A DNA stretch of 45,359 nt from HRBIN12 sp035762085 (GCA_035762085.1 DASTPT010000068.1:1-45359); one strand, 5' to 3'; counted from the stretch's first letter, positions 1-7,934 are shown. Made by a program: numbers and translations. Notes: generated from the letters alone by a model not told the origin.

Positions 1-806
1 GCACGGCGCAGCGCCTCCGCCGGGGAGGCGCCGCGCGCGAGCGACGCCAGGAACACGCCGTCGAAGGCGTCCCCGGCCCCGGTGGGGTCGACCTCCCGGA
101 CGCGCTCGCCGGGGGCCTCGAGCACCTCGTCGTCGACGCAGACGACCGCGCCCTCGGCGCCGAGCTTCACGACGGCGATCGCGAATCGCTTCGACAGCGC
201 CCGGGCGGCCGCCCCGGCCTCCTCGCCCGTCAGGGACCGCGCCTCGAGCCGGTTCGCGAGCACGACGTTGGCGGGCGCGGTCTCGGCCAGGAACCGCTCA
301 ACCCCGAAGGTCTCGACGAGCGGCCAGGACGCGGGATCCACGGCCACGTACGCGGCCTCGGCGCGTTCGAGGGCCGCCAGGGCGCCCGGCCGGCACCCCG
401 GGTCCAGGAGCAGGTAGCCAGACACCAGGACGACCGAGGCCCGGATCGCGTCGGGCAGGTCCGCGGGAGACACGCGGGCGTTCGCCCCCCGATCGGCGAC
501 CATCGAGCGCTCGCCCGCCTCGTGCACGACGAGCATCGTGCCGGTGGCGGCCTCGGGATCGACCGCGAGGTGCGGCTCGACGCCGCGCTCGAGGAGCGCC
601 TCGCGCAGTACCCGGCCGCCCAGGTCGTCCCCGACCCGCCCGTACAGCGCCGTCCGCGCCCCCGACCAGGCGCCCCATACGGCCGCGTTCGCCGCGCTGC
701 CGCCAGGCTGTACGAGCACCCGCCCGTGAACGTCCCCGCCGCGCGCGAGCGCGCCGGTCTCGACCCGCACGTCGACCATCACGTCGCCGATCGTCACCAG
801 GTCCAT
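1..806 (-). CDS. PfkB/ribokinase-family sugar kinase (C-terminus cut by window edge)
   Basis: Phosphorylates a sugar or nucleoside, judging by family; the substrate cannot be told from sequence. The 268 visible residues start MDLVTIGDVMVDV and carry the N-terminal GG-rich substrate motif (QPGGSAANAA) and, near the cut end, the PfkB signature 2 motif DPTGAGDAFDG whose Asp is the catalytic base and whose GAGD forms the anion hole. Only the last few dozen residues lie outside the window. ATG start chosen because a TAGGCT -10 box ends 9 nt upstream, so the message would be nearly leaderless. Divergent from the GNAT gene, with the two -10 boxes only 10 bp apart. Cytoplasmic. Family assignment is firm, specificity unknown. 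Confidence 0.9.
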   Translation of the reverse strand, partial: MDLVTIGDVMVDVRVETGALARGGDVHGRVLVQPGGSAANAAVWGAWSGARTALYGRVGDDLGGRVLREALLERGVEPHLAVDPEAATGTMLVVHEAGERSMVADRGANARVSPADLPDAIRASVVLVSGYLLLDPGCRPGALAALERAEAAYVAVDPASWPLVETFGVERFLAETAPANVVLANRLEARSLTGEEAGAAARALSKRFAIAVVKLGAEGAVVCVDDEVLEAPGERVREVDPTGAGDAFDGVFLASLARGASPAEALRR

Positions 807-815
807 CCGGGACGG

Positions 816-821
816 AGCCTA
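816..821 (-). promoter_or_regulatory. -10 box (TAGGCT) for the PfkB kinase gene
   Basis: TANNNT hexamer 9 nt upstream of the ATG on the minus strand. No -35 match is visible. The spacing puts the transcription start at or within about 3 nt of the start codon. Confidence 0.5.
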
Positions 822-831
822 CCCGGTCGGC

Positions 832-837
832 TACCGT
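832..837 (+). promoter_or_regulatory. -10 box (TACCGT) for the GNAT gene
   Basis: TANNNT hexamer exactly 7 nt before the ATG at 845, with no Shine-Dalgarno sequence between. This is the geometry of leaderless transcripts in actinobacteria. Confidence 0.5.
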
Positions 838-844
838 TCCCCCG

Positions 845-1405
845 ATGCGCGCCAGCCGGGTGTTCCTCCGCGAGCCGGGTCCCCTGGACCGGGACGAGTT
901 CCTCGAGCGCGTCCACGCGAGCCGGCGGCTGCACCGGCACTGGGCGTACCCGCCCGACACGCCCGAGCGGTACGCGTCGCTGCTGCGCCGGGCGGGGGCG
1001 CCGAGCGAGCGCGTCCGCCTGATCTGCCGGCGCGAGGACGAGGCGATCGTCGGCGTGGCCAACCTGAGCCAGATCCTCCTCGGCGACTTCCGGAGCGCGT
1101 ACCTCGGGTACTTCGGGTTCGCCCCGTTCGACGGGGACGGCTACATGACGGAAGGGATCGACCTCGTGCTCCGCATGGCCTTCGACGACGTCGGCCTGCA
1201 TCGGGTCGAGGCGAACGTGCAGCCGGACAACGAGCGATCGATCGCCCTCCTCGAGCGCCTGGGCTTCCGCCGCGAGGGCTACTCACCCCGGTACCTGAAG
1301 ATCGGCGGTCGATGGCGCGACCACGTGCGGTACGCGATCCTGGCCGAGGAGTTCCGCGGCCGCCGCGCGCCCGGCCGTGCGGCCGGCGGAACTCCCCGCT
1401 CCTAG
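845..1405 (+). CDS. GNAT acetyltransferase, RimJ/RimL-like
   Basis: Probably an N-acetyltransferase that moves acetyl from acetyl-CoA to a protein N-terminus or small amine. The 186-residue protein has the RimJ-type core: a central strand with YLGYFGFAPFDGDGYMTEGI followed by the C-terminal motif NVQPDNERSIALLERLGF, then the REGY...GRWRDHVRYAIL ending typical of RimJ (ribosomal protein S5 alanine acetyltransferase). Length fits the family. The start lies 7 nt from a -10 box. The stop codon overlaps the stop of the convergent AIR-synthase-like gene within a CTAG tetranucleotide. Substrate is inferred only from family resemblance; many paralogues acetylate other targets. Confidence 0.88.
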   Translation: MRASRVFLREPGPLDRDEFLERVHASRRLHRHWAYPPDTPERYASLLRRAGAPSERVRLICRREDEAIVGVANLSQILLGDFRSAYLGYFGFAPFDGDGYMTEGIDLVLRMAFDDVGLHRVEANVQPDNERSIALLERLGFRREGYSPRYLKIGGRWRDHVRYAILAEEFRGRRAPGRAAGGTPRS

Positions 1406-2475
1406 CCAGCCTCGGCGATCCCCGCTGCCTCCTGCGCCCACCGGCCGAAGGCACCCCAGAACGGGTCGAGCCCCGGATGCTCGAGCGGCCGCTCTCCCTC
1501 GTCGGTGACGAGGATCGTGGGGGCTCCGCGTTCGGTCACCGCGCCGACCACCGCGGCCTCGATGCCCTCGACCCGCAGGGCGCGCACGTAGGCCTCGGCG
1601 CGGTCCGGCACCACGGTCGCGATCAGCGTGCCCTCGCTGATCGCCGTATACGGGTCCATCCCGACGTGCTCGCAGATCGCTCGGACCTCGGGACGTACGG
1701 GGATCGCGTCGAGCTCGACGCGCATGCCGACGCCGGCGGCGTCCGCCACCTCGGTCAGACCGCCGAACACCCCGCCCTCGGTGGCGTCGTGCATCGCCGT
1801 CACGCCCTCGTGTCGCAGGCCGAAGCGTCGCGCCACGACGGCCTCGGGGACCACGGTCATCCCCTCGAACAACGCGTCACCGGCGCGGACCGTGTCGGCG
1901 CCGACGGCCTCGGCGAGACGCTCGGGGAACGTGGCCGCGAACAGCGCGGTCGCCTCGATCGCGGCGCCCTTCGTCACGACGACGGCGTCGCCGGGCCTGG
2001 CCATGGTCGGAGTGACGTACCGGTCCTCGGGGCCGCTCGCCATGCAGACGGCGCCGCCCACCATCGGCCAGGTACATCCGTCGTACCGGGCGGTGTGGCC
2101 CGTGACCACGGCGATCCCCATCTGCTCGCAGGCGCGGTGGAACGCGTCCCACAGGGCCGTGAGCTCCTCGTCGGTGATCTCGGGCGGCAGGTTCAGGTCG
2201 ATCGCCATCCACCGCAGCGGCAGCCCGCTGGTCGAGGCGTCCGAGGCCAGGATGTGCGCCGCGAACCACGCGGCGCGCTCCCACCCGTAGGCCGGGACGA
2301 CGAACACCGGGTCCGCCGTCACCGCCATCGCCACCCCGTCGGCGACACGGACCACGCCGACGTCGACGCCGTGCTGCGGCCCGACCAGGACGTCCGGATC
2401 CCTCGCGCCGAGCCGACGGTGGATCACCTGCTCGAACAGCTCCGCCGTCGCCTTGCCCGTCCGCTGCTCCGTCAT
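1402..2475 (-). CDS. AIR synthase/PurM-superfamily protein coupled to thiE
   Basis: A 357-residue member of the superfamily that includes PurM, PurL, HypE, SelD and ThiL (thiamine-monophosphate kinase); these bind ATP and phosphorylate an oxygen. Visible: N-terminal AIRS domain with VTADPVF and HILASDASTSG in place of the ThiL GDDAA/TTD/NLSD motifs, and a C-terminal AIRS_C domain with GVTAMHDATEGGVFGGL, the HypE/PurM-like glycine-rich motif. Start is the ATG inside the ATGA overlap with thiE; longer versions extend into thiE. Context (TPP riboswitch, thiE, translational coupling) suggests a thiamine role, perhaps a stand-in for ThiL, but sequence alone looks closer to HypE-like proteins. No hydrogenase genes are in the window. 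Confidence 0.85.
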   Translation of the reverse strand: MTEQRTGKATAELFEQVIHRRLGARDPDVLVGPQHGVDVGVVRVADGVAMAVTADPVFVVPAYGWERAAWFAAHILASDASTSGLPLRWMAIDLNLPPEITDEELTALWDAFHRACEQMGIAVVTGHTARYDGCTWPMVGGAVCMASGPEDRYVTPTMARPGDAVVVTKGAAIEATALFAATFPERLAEAVGADTVRAGDALFEGMTVVPEAVVARRFGLRHEGVTAMHDATEGGVFGGLTEVADAAGVGMRVELDAIPVRPEVRAICEHVGMDPYTAISEGTLIATVVPDRAEAYVRALRVEGIEAAVVGAVTERGAPTILVTDEGERPLEHPGLDPFWGAFGRWAQEAAGIAEAG

Positions 2476-3116
2476 CGCTCCCCCGCCCTCCATCTGCTCA
2501 CGATCTCGGCCAGCAGGCGCGTCGCCGAGACCGGGTCCTCGGCCGCGCCCACGGCCGACACGAACGCCACTCCCGCCGCACCGGCGGCCAGGACCTCGGC
2601 GGCGTTCGCCGGCCCGACGCCGCCGATCCCGACGACCGGCAGCGACGTCGCCCCGGCGACCCGCCGCACACCCTCGAGCCCCCGCGGCCGGGCGTCCGGC
2701 TTCGTCGGCGTCGCCCACACCGTCACCCCGACGTAGTCGGCGTCCGCGGCCTCGGCCCGGGCCGCCTCCTCCGCGTCCTCGACGCTGATCCCCAGGACGA
2801 GGTTCGGACCGATCCGCTCGCGCACCCGCTCGAGGTCGTCCGACTGCCCGACGTGGACCGCCCCCGCGCCGCTCCGGACGGCGACGTCCACGCGATCGTT
2901 GAGGACGAACAGGACCCCCGCCGCTCGACAGCGAGCGGCGAGCTCCTCGGCGAGCGGAGCGAGCTCGTCATCGGCGAGCTCCTTCGCTCGGAGCTGCACG
3001 GCCGTGGCGCCCCCGGCGATCGCCGCGACGGCAACGTCGCGGTGCTCACGCCCCGGCACGAGCCCGCTCGACGTCACCACGTACACGCCGAGCGCGCGGG
3101 GATCCAGTCGCGCCAT
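2472..3116 (-). CDS. thiE: Thiamine-phosphate synthase
   Basis: Joins HMP-pyrophosphate and thiazole phosphate (THZ-P) to give thiamine monophosphate. The 214-residue TIM barrel shows the family hallmarks: VQLRAKELADDE near residue 40 (diphosphate/Mg contact), LNDRVDVA near 70, GAGAVHVGQSD, LGISVEDAEEA, DYVGVTVWATPTKPDA (the GP.f.T.TK motif in slightly altered form) and VVGIGGVGPANAAEVLAAGA. Start ATG sits 4 nt after the 3' end of a TPP riboswitch whose tail supplies the GGAGG ribosome-binding sequence. Stop overlaps the next gene by 4 nt (ATGA). Regulation by TPP is directly supported by the riboswitch. Confidence 0.96.
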   Translation of the reverse strand: MARLDPRALGVYVVTSSGLVPGREHRDVAVAAIAGGATAVQLRAKELADDELAPLAEELAARCRAAGVLFVLNDRVDVAVRSGAGAVHVGQSDDLERVRERIGPNLVLGISVEDAEEAARAEAADADYVGVTVWATPTKPDARPRGLEGVRRVAGATSLPVVGIGGVGPANAAEVLAAGAAGVAFVSAVGAAEDPVSATRLLAEIVSRWRAGER

Positions 3117-3117
3117 C

Positions 3118-3210
3118 TCCTCCCTCCGCCGGCATTACCCGGATCAGGTTCGTCGGGTCGCGGACGCGCGGTGCCCGCCTCTCAGCCCGGTGGCCCGAGC
3201 TCCCCGGTTC
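3118..3210 (-). ncRNA. TPP (THI-box) riboswitch upstream of thiE
   Basis: On the minus strand the region reads GGGGAGC, then CTGAGAGG, a variable P3 stem, ACCTGATCCGGGTAATGCC and GGCGGAGGGA, which are the conserved blocks of the thiamine pyrophosphate aptamer in the correct order. It ends 4 nt before the thiE ATG, and the purine-rich GGAGGGAGGAG at its 3' end overlaps the thiE ribosome-binding site, so control of translation initiation by RBS masking is the likely mechanism. No U-tailed terminator hairpin is seen. A TAGACT -10 box lies right before the aptamer. Confidence 0.93.
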
Positions 3211-3216
3211 GGTCCG

Positions 3217-3222
3217 AGTCTA
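3217..3222 (-). promoter_or_regulatory. -10 box (TAGACT) for the riboswitch-thiE transcript
   Basis: TANNNT hexamer between the stop codon of the upstream thermonuclease gene (3237) and the start of the TPP aptamer, which would begin within about 10 nt of the transcription start. No clear -35. Confidence 0.45.
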
Positions 3223-3236
3223 TCGAGCGGCGGCCG

Positions 3237-3734
3237 CTAGGGACACGCGCCCCACAGGCCGCGGCCGGCCTCGCGTGCCGAGCGTTGCGCGGAAACGAAG
3301 CGGTCCACGTACCGCACGTTCGGCGGGAACGTCGTGACGGCGGCGTAGCCCTGGGCGACGAGCGTTCCGTTGAACAGCTCGTCACCGATCCACACGTACG
3401 CGAGCGTGCGACCGAACCGGTCCAGGCGCTCCACGTCGAACTCCAGGCGGACGGTGCGGCCCTCGAGCCGCGACCGGGTGTAGGCCGACGCACGCCGGCC
3501 GAAGCACTCGACCGGCTGATCGGGGGCGACCGACTCTGGCGCGTCGACGCCGATGAACCGCACGTCCACCTCGAGGCCGTCGAGCAGCATCTCGGCGGTG
3601 TCCCCGTCCACGACCCGGGTGACGACCGCGCGGGTGCCCCGCCCGTCGCCGGTCCGAGACCCGCCCGGCTCGCGATCGGCCCCGCACGCCGTCACGGTGA
3701 CGGCGAGCGCCGCGATCACGATCGCACGTCTCAC
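3237..3734 (-). CDS. Thermonuclease-family (SNase-like) lipoprotein
   Basis: Probable secreted, membrane-anchored nuclease. The 165-residue product starts at GTG (VRRAIVIAALAVTVTACGAD): a short positively charged n-region, hydrophobic core and lipobox VTAC, with the Cys at about residue 17 as the lipid anchor. The mature part is the staphylococcal-nuclease fold with VVDGDT (metal Asp), VRFIGVDAPES (catalytic Arg plus Asp/Glu) and DRFGRTLAYV (second catalytic Arg), all key residues present. The GTG overlaps the TGA of the membrane-protein gene upstream by 4 nt, so the two are translationally coupled. Stops 26 nt before the riboswitch promoter region. Confidence 0.9.
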   Translation of the reverse strand: MRRAIVIAALAVTVTACGADREPGGSRTGDGRGTRAVVTRVVDGDTAEMLLDGLEVDVRFIGVDAPESVAPDQPVECFGRRASAYTRSRLEGRTVRLEFDVERLDRFGRTLAYVWIGDELFNGTLVAQGYAAVTTFPPNVRYVDRFVSAQRSAREAGRGLWGACP

Positions 3735-4453
3735 GCGCGGGAGCCGAGCGCGCGTGCGATGCGGCGCTCGCGCGCGACCTTCTTCCAGTCGCTGGACTTC
3801 GTCGAGAACAAGACGTCGGTCGCGATCTCGAACACGCCGAGCGCGGCGCACGCCCACGCGGCCCACGGGGGCGCGTCGGTCGCCCACCAGAACGCGAGCG
3901 CCACGAACGGCGCGGCCTTCGTCGCGAGCGCACCCGACGCGTGCATCCAGGCCCGAGCGCTCGCCGACGTGCGCAGGTAGGTCCCGTAGTCCGTCTTCAG
4001 TCCCGGCCAGGGCGGCACCGCCATCCGGACGAAGTAGCAGGTGAACCGGATGCCGACGAGCCGGCCAACGACCCAGTGCGCGAGGCCGTGCACCGATCCC
4101 GACCAGACGCCGGCCGCGAGCACGAGGGCGATGCCCGCGACGACCTCGTCGTCGGCGCGCATGGCCACGACGACCGCGAGACCCCCGAGCGCCGTCCCGA
4201 CGAGCAGCACCGCATTGCCGAACCAGACGGGGGACCGCAGCCGAACCGCGGCCTCGAACGCGGCGCGGTCGATGCGCCCCACGACGTCGGCCCATCGCGC
4301 GGCGAGGGCCGGATCGCCCTTCAGGCGCCGGACCAGCCGCCAGAACCCGAGGCGCGACAGATCCGTGTCGCCCTCACGGACGGCCGCCTCGATCCGGGCG
4401 AACGCGCCCTCGAGGTCCTCGTCCTGCGGAGGACGCGGGCTCGTATCCACCAT
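3731..4453 (-). CDS. Integral membrane protein with HGLAH motif, possibly M50-like
   Basis: A 240-residue protein I cannot assign firmly. Residues 1-70 are soluble and charged. Hydrophobic segments lie near 78-98, 105-133 and 180-215. Residues 122-126 are HGLAH followed by a WVVGRLVGIRF stretch, then a segment ending WMHASGALATKAAPFVAL. The pattern recalls M50 (site-2) proteases, where HExxH is followed by a GxxxxG-like ALAGPLAN segment, but the catalytic Glu would be Gly. It could be an inactive relative or an unrelated protein with chance histidines. It is translationally coupled to the thermonuclease (GTGA overlap). Starts could be ATG 4453 or the GTG next to it (4450); a TAGGGT box lies 3-6 nt upstream. 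Confidence 0.72.
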   Translation of the reverse strand: MVDTSPRPPQDEDLEGAFARIEAAVREGDTDLSRLGFWRLVRRLKGDPALAARWADVVGRIDRAAFEAAVRLRSPVWFGNAVLLVGTALGGLAVVVAMRADDEVVAGIALVLAAGVWSGSVHGLAHWVVGRLVGIRFTCYFVRMAVPPWPGLKTDYGTYLRTSASARAWMHASGALATKAAPFVALAFWWATDAPPWAAWACAALGVFEIATDVLFSTKSSDWKKVARERRIARALGSRA

Positions 4454-4518
4454 CCGACCCTATATCCACGCTACGATGGGCGTCCGGACGCGCCCGGCCC
4501 CTCACATCTGCCTGCGAC

Positions 4519-4533
4519 GGAGGTTCGACCACG
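4519..4533 (+). promoter_or_regulatory. Shine-Dalgarno plus apparent ACG start codon of the PASTA kinase
   Basis: GGAGG at 4519-4523 is followed by 7 nt and then ACG TCC AAC AGC, reading T/M-S-N-S-T-I-P-E. No ATG, GTG or TTG exists in this frame between here and ATG 4642, which would cut into the kinase glycine-rich loop. The ideal SD spacing marks ACG as the initiation codon, or as a base variant of ATG. Confidence 0.55.
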
Positions 4534-6408
4534 TCCAACAGCACGATCCCCGAGCGACCGGCGACGGGTCGCGCCGACGCGTTCGAGCTCGTCACGCTCG
4601 ACGGCCGGTACCACATCGTCGACCGCATCGCCGCCGGCGGCATGGGCGAGGTCTTCCGCGCGCAGGATGCCGTGCTCGCGCGCGAGGTCGCGATCAAGGT
4701 CCTGCACCGCCCGCTCGCGTCGGATCAGGGATTCGTCGATCGCTTCCGGCGCGAGGCCCGCTCGGCGGCCGTGCTGTCGCACCCGAACATCGTGGGCGTC
4801 CACGACTGGGGCGCCGTCGACGGCATCTACTACATGGTCATGGAATTCGTGCGGGGCCAGAGCCTGCGCGAGCTCCTGAACGCCGAGGGCGCCCTCGCGC
4901 CCGGGCAGGCCGCCGACGTGCTGCTGCAGACGCTCGCGGCGCTCGACCACGCCCATCGGCAGGGCATCGTCCACCGCGACATCAAGCCCGAGAACATCAT
5001 GGTGACGCGCGACGGGGTCGCGAAGGTCGCCGACTTCGGACTCGCGCGAGCGTACGCCGACGCGCAGATCACGCACGCGGGACACGTGACCGGCACGGTG
5101 CAGTACCTGGCTCCCGAGCAGCTCCAGGGCGAGCCGGCGGACCCGCGGACGGACCTGTACTCGCTCGGCATCGTCGCGTACGAGCTGTTCACCGGCCAGA
5201 TCCCCTTCAACGCCGAGACGCCGATGGCGATCGCCTACAAGCACCTGCGCGACCGCGTGCCGGCGGCGTCGGCGCGTGATCCGGCCGTCACCCCGGGGCT
5301 GGACGGCTGGATCGCGTCGATGACCGAGAAGGACCGAGAGCTGCGTCCGGAGTCCGCCGCGGAGGCGCGCCGGGACCTCCAGGTCGAGGCGGCCACGCTC
5401 CCCCCCGCCCGCCCGATCGGCGAGCTCGTGCCCGACGTGGCGGTCCTGCCGCCCCCCGACACACCCGAGCGCGCCACCACCGTCACGATCCCCCGCACGC
5501 GCGCCGATCGGACCCGCCGCCGTGGACGCGCCCGCCGCGCGATCGGCGCGGTGCTCGCGCTCGCTGCGCTCGCCGCGGCCGCGTGGGGCGTGTGGGTCTA
5601 CCTGATCCCGCACGACGTGACGGTCCCCCGGGTCGTCGGCGCCCCGGTCCAGGCCGCCCGGTCCACCCTCGTGGACGCAGGGCTGACCGTACGGATCGCC
5701 ACGGGCGAGTACGACCTCGAGGCGCCGATCGGGAGGGTCCTGTCCCAGCGCCCCGCCCCCGGGACCGAGATCGCCGAGGGCGCCCAGGTCGTCCTCGTGC
5801 CCTCCCTCGGCCCGCCGCCCGTCAAGGTCCCCGACCTGGTCGGCGGGACCGTCGCCGACGCGCGCCGCGCGCTCGAGCGAGTCGGCCTCGAGCTCGGCAA
5901 GCCGACCGAGCGCTACGACGACGTGGTGGCCGAGGGCCACGTCGTCCAGCAGAGCGTGCCGGCGAAGGACAAGATCCCGCAGGGATCCACCGTCGAGGTC
6001 GTCGTGAGCAGGGGGCCGGCGCCCGAGCCGGTCCCGAAGGTGATCGGCGAGACGCAGCAGGCCGCCGAGTCGGTCCTCGGCGCGACGTGGGTCGTCGAGG
6101 TCGAGATCCAGTACTCGGACGAGGTGGCGCGCGACCGGGTGATGTCGCAGCGCCCGGACCCGAGGACGAAGCTCCAGCCGGGCGAGACGGTCACGATCGT
6201 CGTTTCGCTCGGGCCGAGGCAGTTCCCGGCGCCGGACCTGCTCGGCATGGCGAAGGCGGCCGCGATCGCGAAGATCCGCTCGCTCGGGCTCGTCCCAGCC
6301 AAGATCGAGCTCCCCGGCGCGACCGGCGAGCTCACGGTCGCGACGCAGCTCCCGCTCGCCGGGAACATGGTCCGTGCGGGGGCGACGATCACGATCTGGA
6401 TCGGGTGA
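4531..6408 (+). CDS. pknB: PknB-like Ser/Thr protein kinase with four PASTA repeats
   Basis: Membrane-spanning receptor kinase that senses peptidoglycan fragments or lipid II with its PASTA domains and phosphorylates cell-wall and division proteins. With the start at 4531 the protein has 625 residues. Kinase domain: glycine-rich loop DRIAAGGMGEVF near 33-44, catalytic Lys56 in VAIKVL, HRDIKPEN (148-155, catalytic Asp150), DFG (168-170), APEQ and the DLYSLG segment. A proline-rich juxtamembrane linker leads to one TM helix (about 337-360), then four PASTA repeats to the C-terminus, each with the VP.lvG and QsP/QrP.pG pattern. The start codon is non-canonical. The stop overlaps the GTG of the endonuclease IV gene (GTGA). 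Confidence 0.93.
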   Translation, partial: TSNSTIPERPATGRADAFELVTLDGRYHIVDRIAAGGMGEVFRAQDAVLAREVAIKVLHRPLASDQGFVDRFRREARSAAVLSHPNIVGVHDWGAVDGIYYMVMEFVRGQSLRELLNAEGALAPGQAADVLLQTLAALDHAHRQGIVHRDIKPENIMVTRDGVAKVADFGLARAYADAQITHAGHVTGTVQYLAPEQLQGEPADPRTDLYSLGIVAYELFTGQIPFNAETPMAIAYKHLRDRVPAASARDPAVTPGLDGWIASMTEKDRELRPESAAEARRDLQVEAATLPPARPIGELVPDVAVLPPPDTPERATTVTIPRTRADRTRRRGRARRAIGAVLALAALAAAAWGVWVYLIPHDVTVPRVVGAPVQAARSTLVDAGLTVRIATGEYDLEAPIGRVLSQRPAPGTEIAEGAQVVLVPSLGPPPVKVPDLVGGTVADARRALERVGLELGKPTERYDDVVAEGHVVQQSVPAKDKIPQGSTVEVVVSRGPAPEPVPKVIGETQQAAESVLGATWVVEVEIQYSDEVARDRVMSQRPDPRTKLQPGETVTIVVSLGPRQFPAPDLLGMAKAAAIAKIRSLGLVPAKIELPGATGELTVATQLPLAGNMVRAGATITIWIG

Positions 6409-7229
6409 GGTTCGGGGCGCACCTGCGCACGCCCGGCGGCCTGCGGACCGCCATCGACACCGCCCGCGCGGTCGGCGCCGACGTCGTCCAGCTGTTCCTG
6501 TCGAACCCGCGCGCCTGGGCGGCACCGCGCCTGGAGACCGCCGAGCGCTTCGGCGCCGATTGGCGCGACGCGGGCATCGGACCGCTGTACGTCCACGCGC
6601 CGTACCTGGTGAACATCGCGTCGCCGACGCCCGAGTTCCACGCGAAGTCGCTCGAGCTCGTGGCGCGCTCGGTCGCCGCGTGCGAGGTCGCGGGGGCGGC
6701 CGGGTTCGTCGTCCACGCCGGTGCCGGCGGCTCCGGGGAGCCGGCCGAGGCCCGCGAGCGAGCGGCGTCGGTGCTGCGTTCGGCGCTCCAGCTCATCGAC
6801 GGGACGAGCCTGCTCGTCGAGCTGATGGCCGGCACGTCCGGGGCGGTCGCCTCGACGTTCGCGGAGGCCCGAGCGCTGTTCGACGCCGTCGGCGACGAGC
6901 GCCTGCGCCTGTGCGTCGACACGTGCCACCTGTTCGCCACCGGCTACGGTCTGGACGAGGCCGGGGGCGTCGCCGCGTGCTTCGCCGAGCTCCACGACCA
7001 CGCCCTGGCCGAGCGGCTCGCGCTCGTGCACGCGAACGATGCCAAACACCCGCGCGGCTCGCGCCGGGACCGTCACGAGCGGATCGGCGAGGGACTCATC
7101 GGCGTCGAGGGCTTCTTCGAGATCCTCCGCCGGCCCGAGGTGCAGTCGCTCGACCTGGTGCTCGAGACGCCCGCCGACCCGCAGCAGCGCACGCGAGAGC
7201 TCGCGACGCTCCGGCGGCTGGCGAGCTGA
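6405..7229 (+). CDS. nfo: Endonuclease IV (AP endonuclease) homologue
   Basis: Base-excision-repair enzyme expected to cut the phosphodiester 5' to abasic sites with a trinuclear zinc centre in a TIM barrel. Start GTG overlaps the kinase TGA, giving 274 residues (family about 280). Zinc-ligand motifs in order: YVHAPYLVNIASP, VVHAGAGGSG, ELMAGTSG (the usual ENTAGQG, here altered), CVDTCHLFATGYG, VHANDAKHPRGSRRDRHERIGEG and the terminal LVLETP. All His/Asp/Glu ligands appear present; the ELMAGTSG block is the main departure. Coupling to a cell-wall kinase has no obvious functional meaning. Deoxyribonuclease IV family membership is confident. Confidence 0.9.
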   Translation: MRFGAHLRTPGGLRTAIDTARAVGADVVQLFLSNPRAWAAPRLETAERFGADWRDAGIGPLYVHAPYLVNIASPTPEFHAKSLELVARSVAACEVAGAAGFVVHAGAGGSGEPAEARERAASVLRSALQLIDGTSLLVELMAGTSGAVASTFAEARALFDAVGDERLRLCVDTCHLFATGYGLDEAGGVAACFAELHDHALAERLALVHANDAKHPRGSRRDRHERIGEGLIGVEGFFEILRRPEVQSLDLVLETPADPQQRTRELATLRRLAS

Positions 7230-7231
7230 GC

Positions 7232-7855
7232 CTACGGCTCGAGCTCCGCGCGCGGACCCTCCTGGTACGAGTACCGCTCCTCGCGCCAGGGATCGGCGTG
7301 GATGTGGTAGCCGCGCGTCTCCCAGAAGCCGCGCTTGTTGTGGGCCGCGAACTCGAGGCCCCGGAGCCATTTCGCGCTCTTCCACGCGTACCGCTTGGGC
7401 ACGACCAGGCGGAGCGGGTACCCGTGCTCGGGCGTGAGGTCCCGCCCGTCGTGGGCCCAGGCGACGAGCACGTCGTCGTCCATCATCGCCTCGAGCGACA
7501 GGTCCGACGTGTAGCCGTGCTCGCAGTGCGCGATCACCCATCTCGCCTCGGGCTGGACGCCGGCCCGCTCGGCGAGGACCCGGAACGGGACCCCGGTCCA
7601 CGTGTTGTCCAGCGTGGACCAGCCGGTCACGCAGTGCATGTCGGCCTGGACGTCGACCGGCTGGAGCGCCTTCAGCTCTGCGTACGTGAGCGTGTACGGG
7701 TTCTCGACCAGCCCGGTCACCTCGAAGCGCCAGTCGGCCTCGTCGAAGGTCGGGATCGGGCCGAAGTGCAGGACCGGCCACGTCTTGACCAGGCGCTGCC
7801 CCGGCGGGACGCGCTTCGCGATCTCCTCCGGGTACTTGGTTCCGAACAGCTTCAC
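7232..7855 (-). CDS. Sulfite-oxidase-fold molybdopterin-binding oxidoreductase
   Basis: A 207-residue stand-alone molybdopterin-binding domain of the SuoX/YedY (MsrP) superfamily. Visible: ADWRFEVTGLVENP near the start, MHCVTGWS with the conserved Cys that ligates molybdenum, and EHGYPLRLVVPKRYAWKSAKWLRGLEF, the MPT-binding stretch typical of YedY-like proteins. There is no Tat or Sec signal, unlike periplasmic MsrP, so it is predicted cytoplasmic. GTG start chosen for GGAGG 8 nt upstream; upstream in-frame codons are not supported. No haem or dimerisation domain. Its electron partner and substrate are unknown. The cofactor requirement fits the mobA gene elsewhere in the window. Confidence 0.88.
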   Translation of the reverse strand: MKLFGTKYPEEIAKRVPPGQRLVKTWPVLHFGPIPTFDEADWRFEVTGLVENPYTLTYAELKALQPVDVQADMHCVTGWSTLDNTWTGVPFRVLAERAGVQPEARWVIAHCEHGYTSDLSLEAMMDDDVLVAWAHDGRDLTPEHGYPLRLVVPKRYAWKSAKWLRGLEFAAHNKRGFWETRGYHIHADPWREERYSYQEGPRAELEP

Positions 7856-7934
7856 CAGCGTAGCCTCCCTCTCTGGCGGGGCTCCCGCTCGCGCGTCCGC
7901 GCTCGCCGTTCGAACCCCAGCACGCGGCCGGCAC

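Noticed and set aside
7900..7925. GTTCGAACCCC resembling a tRNA T-loop
   Set aside because: The bases flanking the TTCGAAC loop do not pair into a T-stem on either strand and no acceptor or anticodon stem is found nearby.
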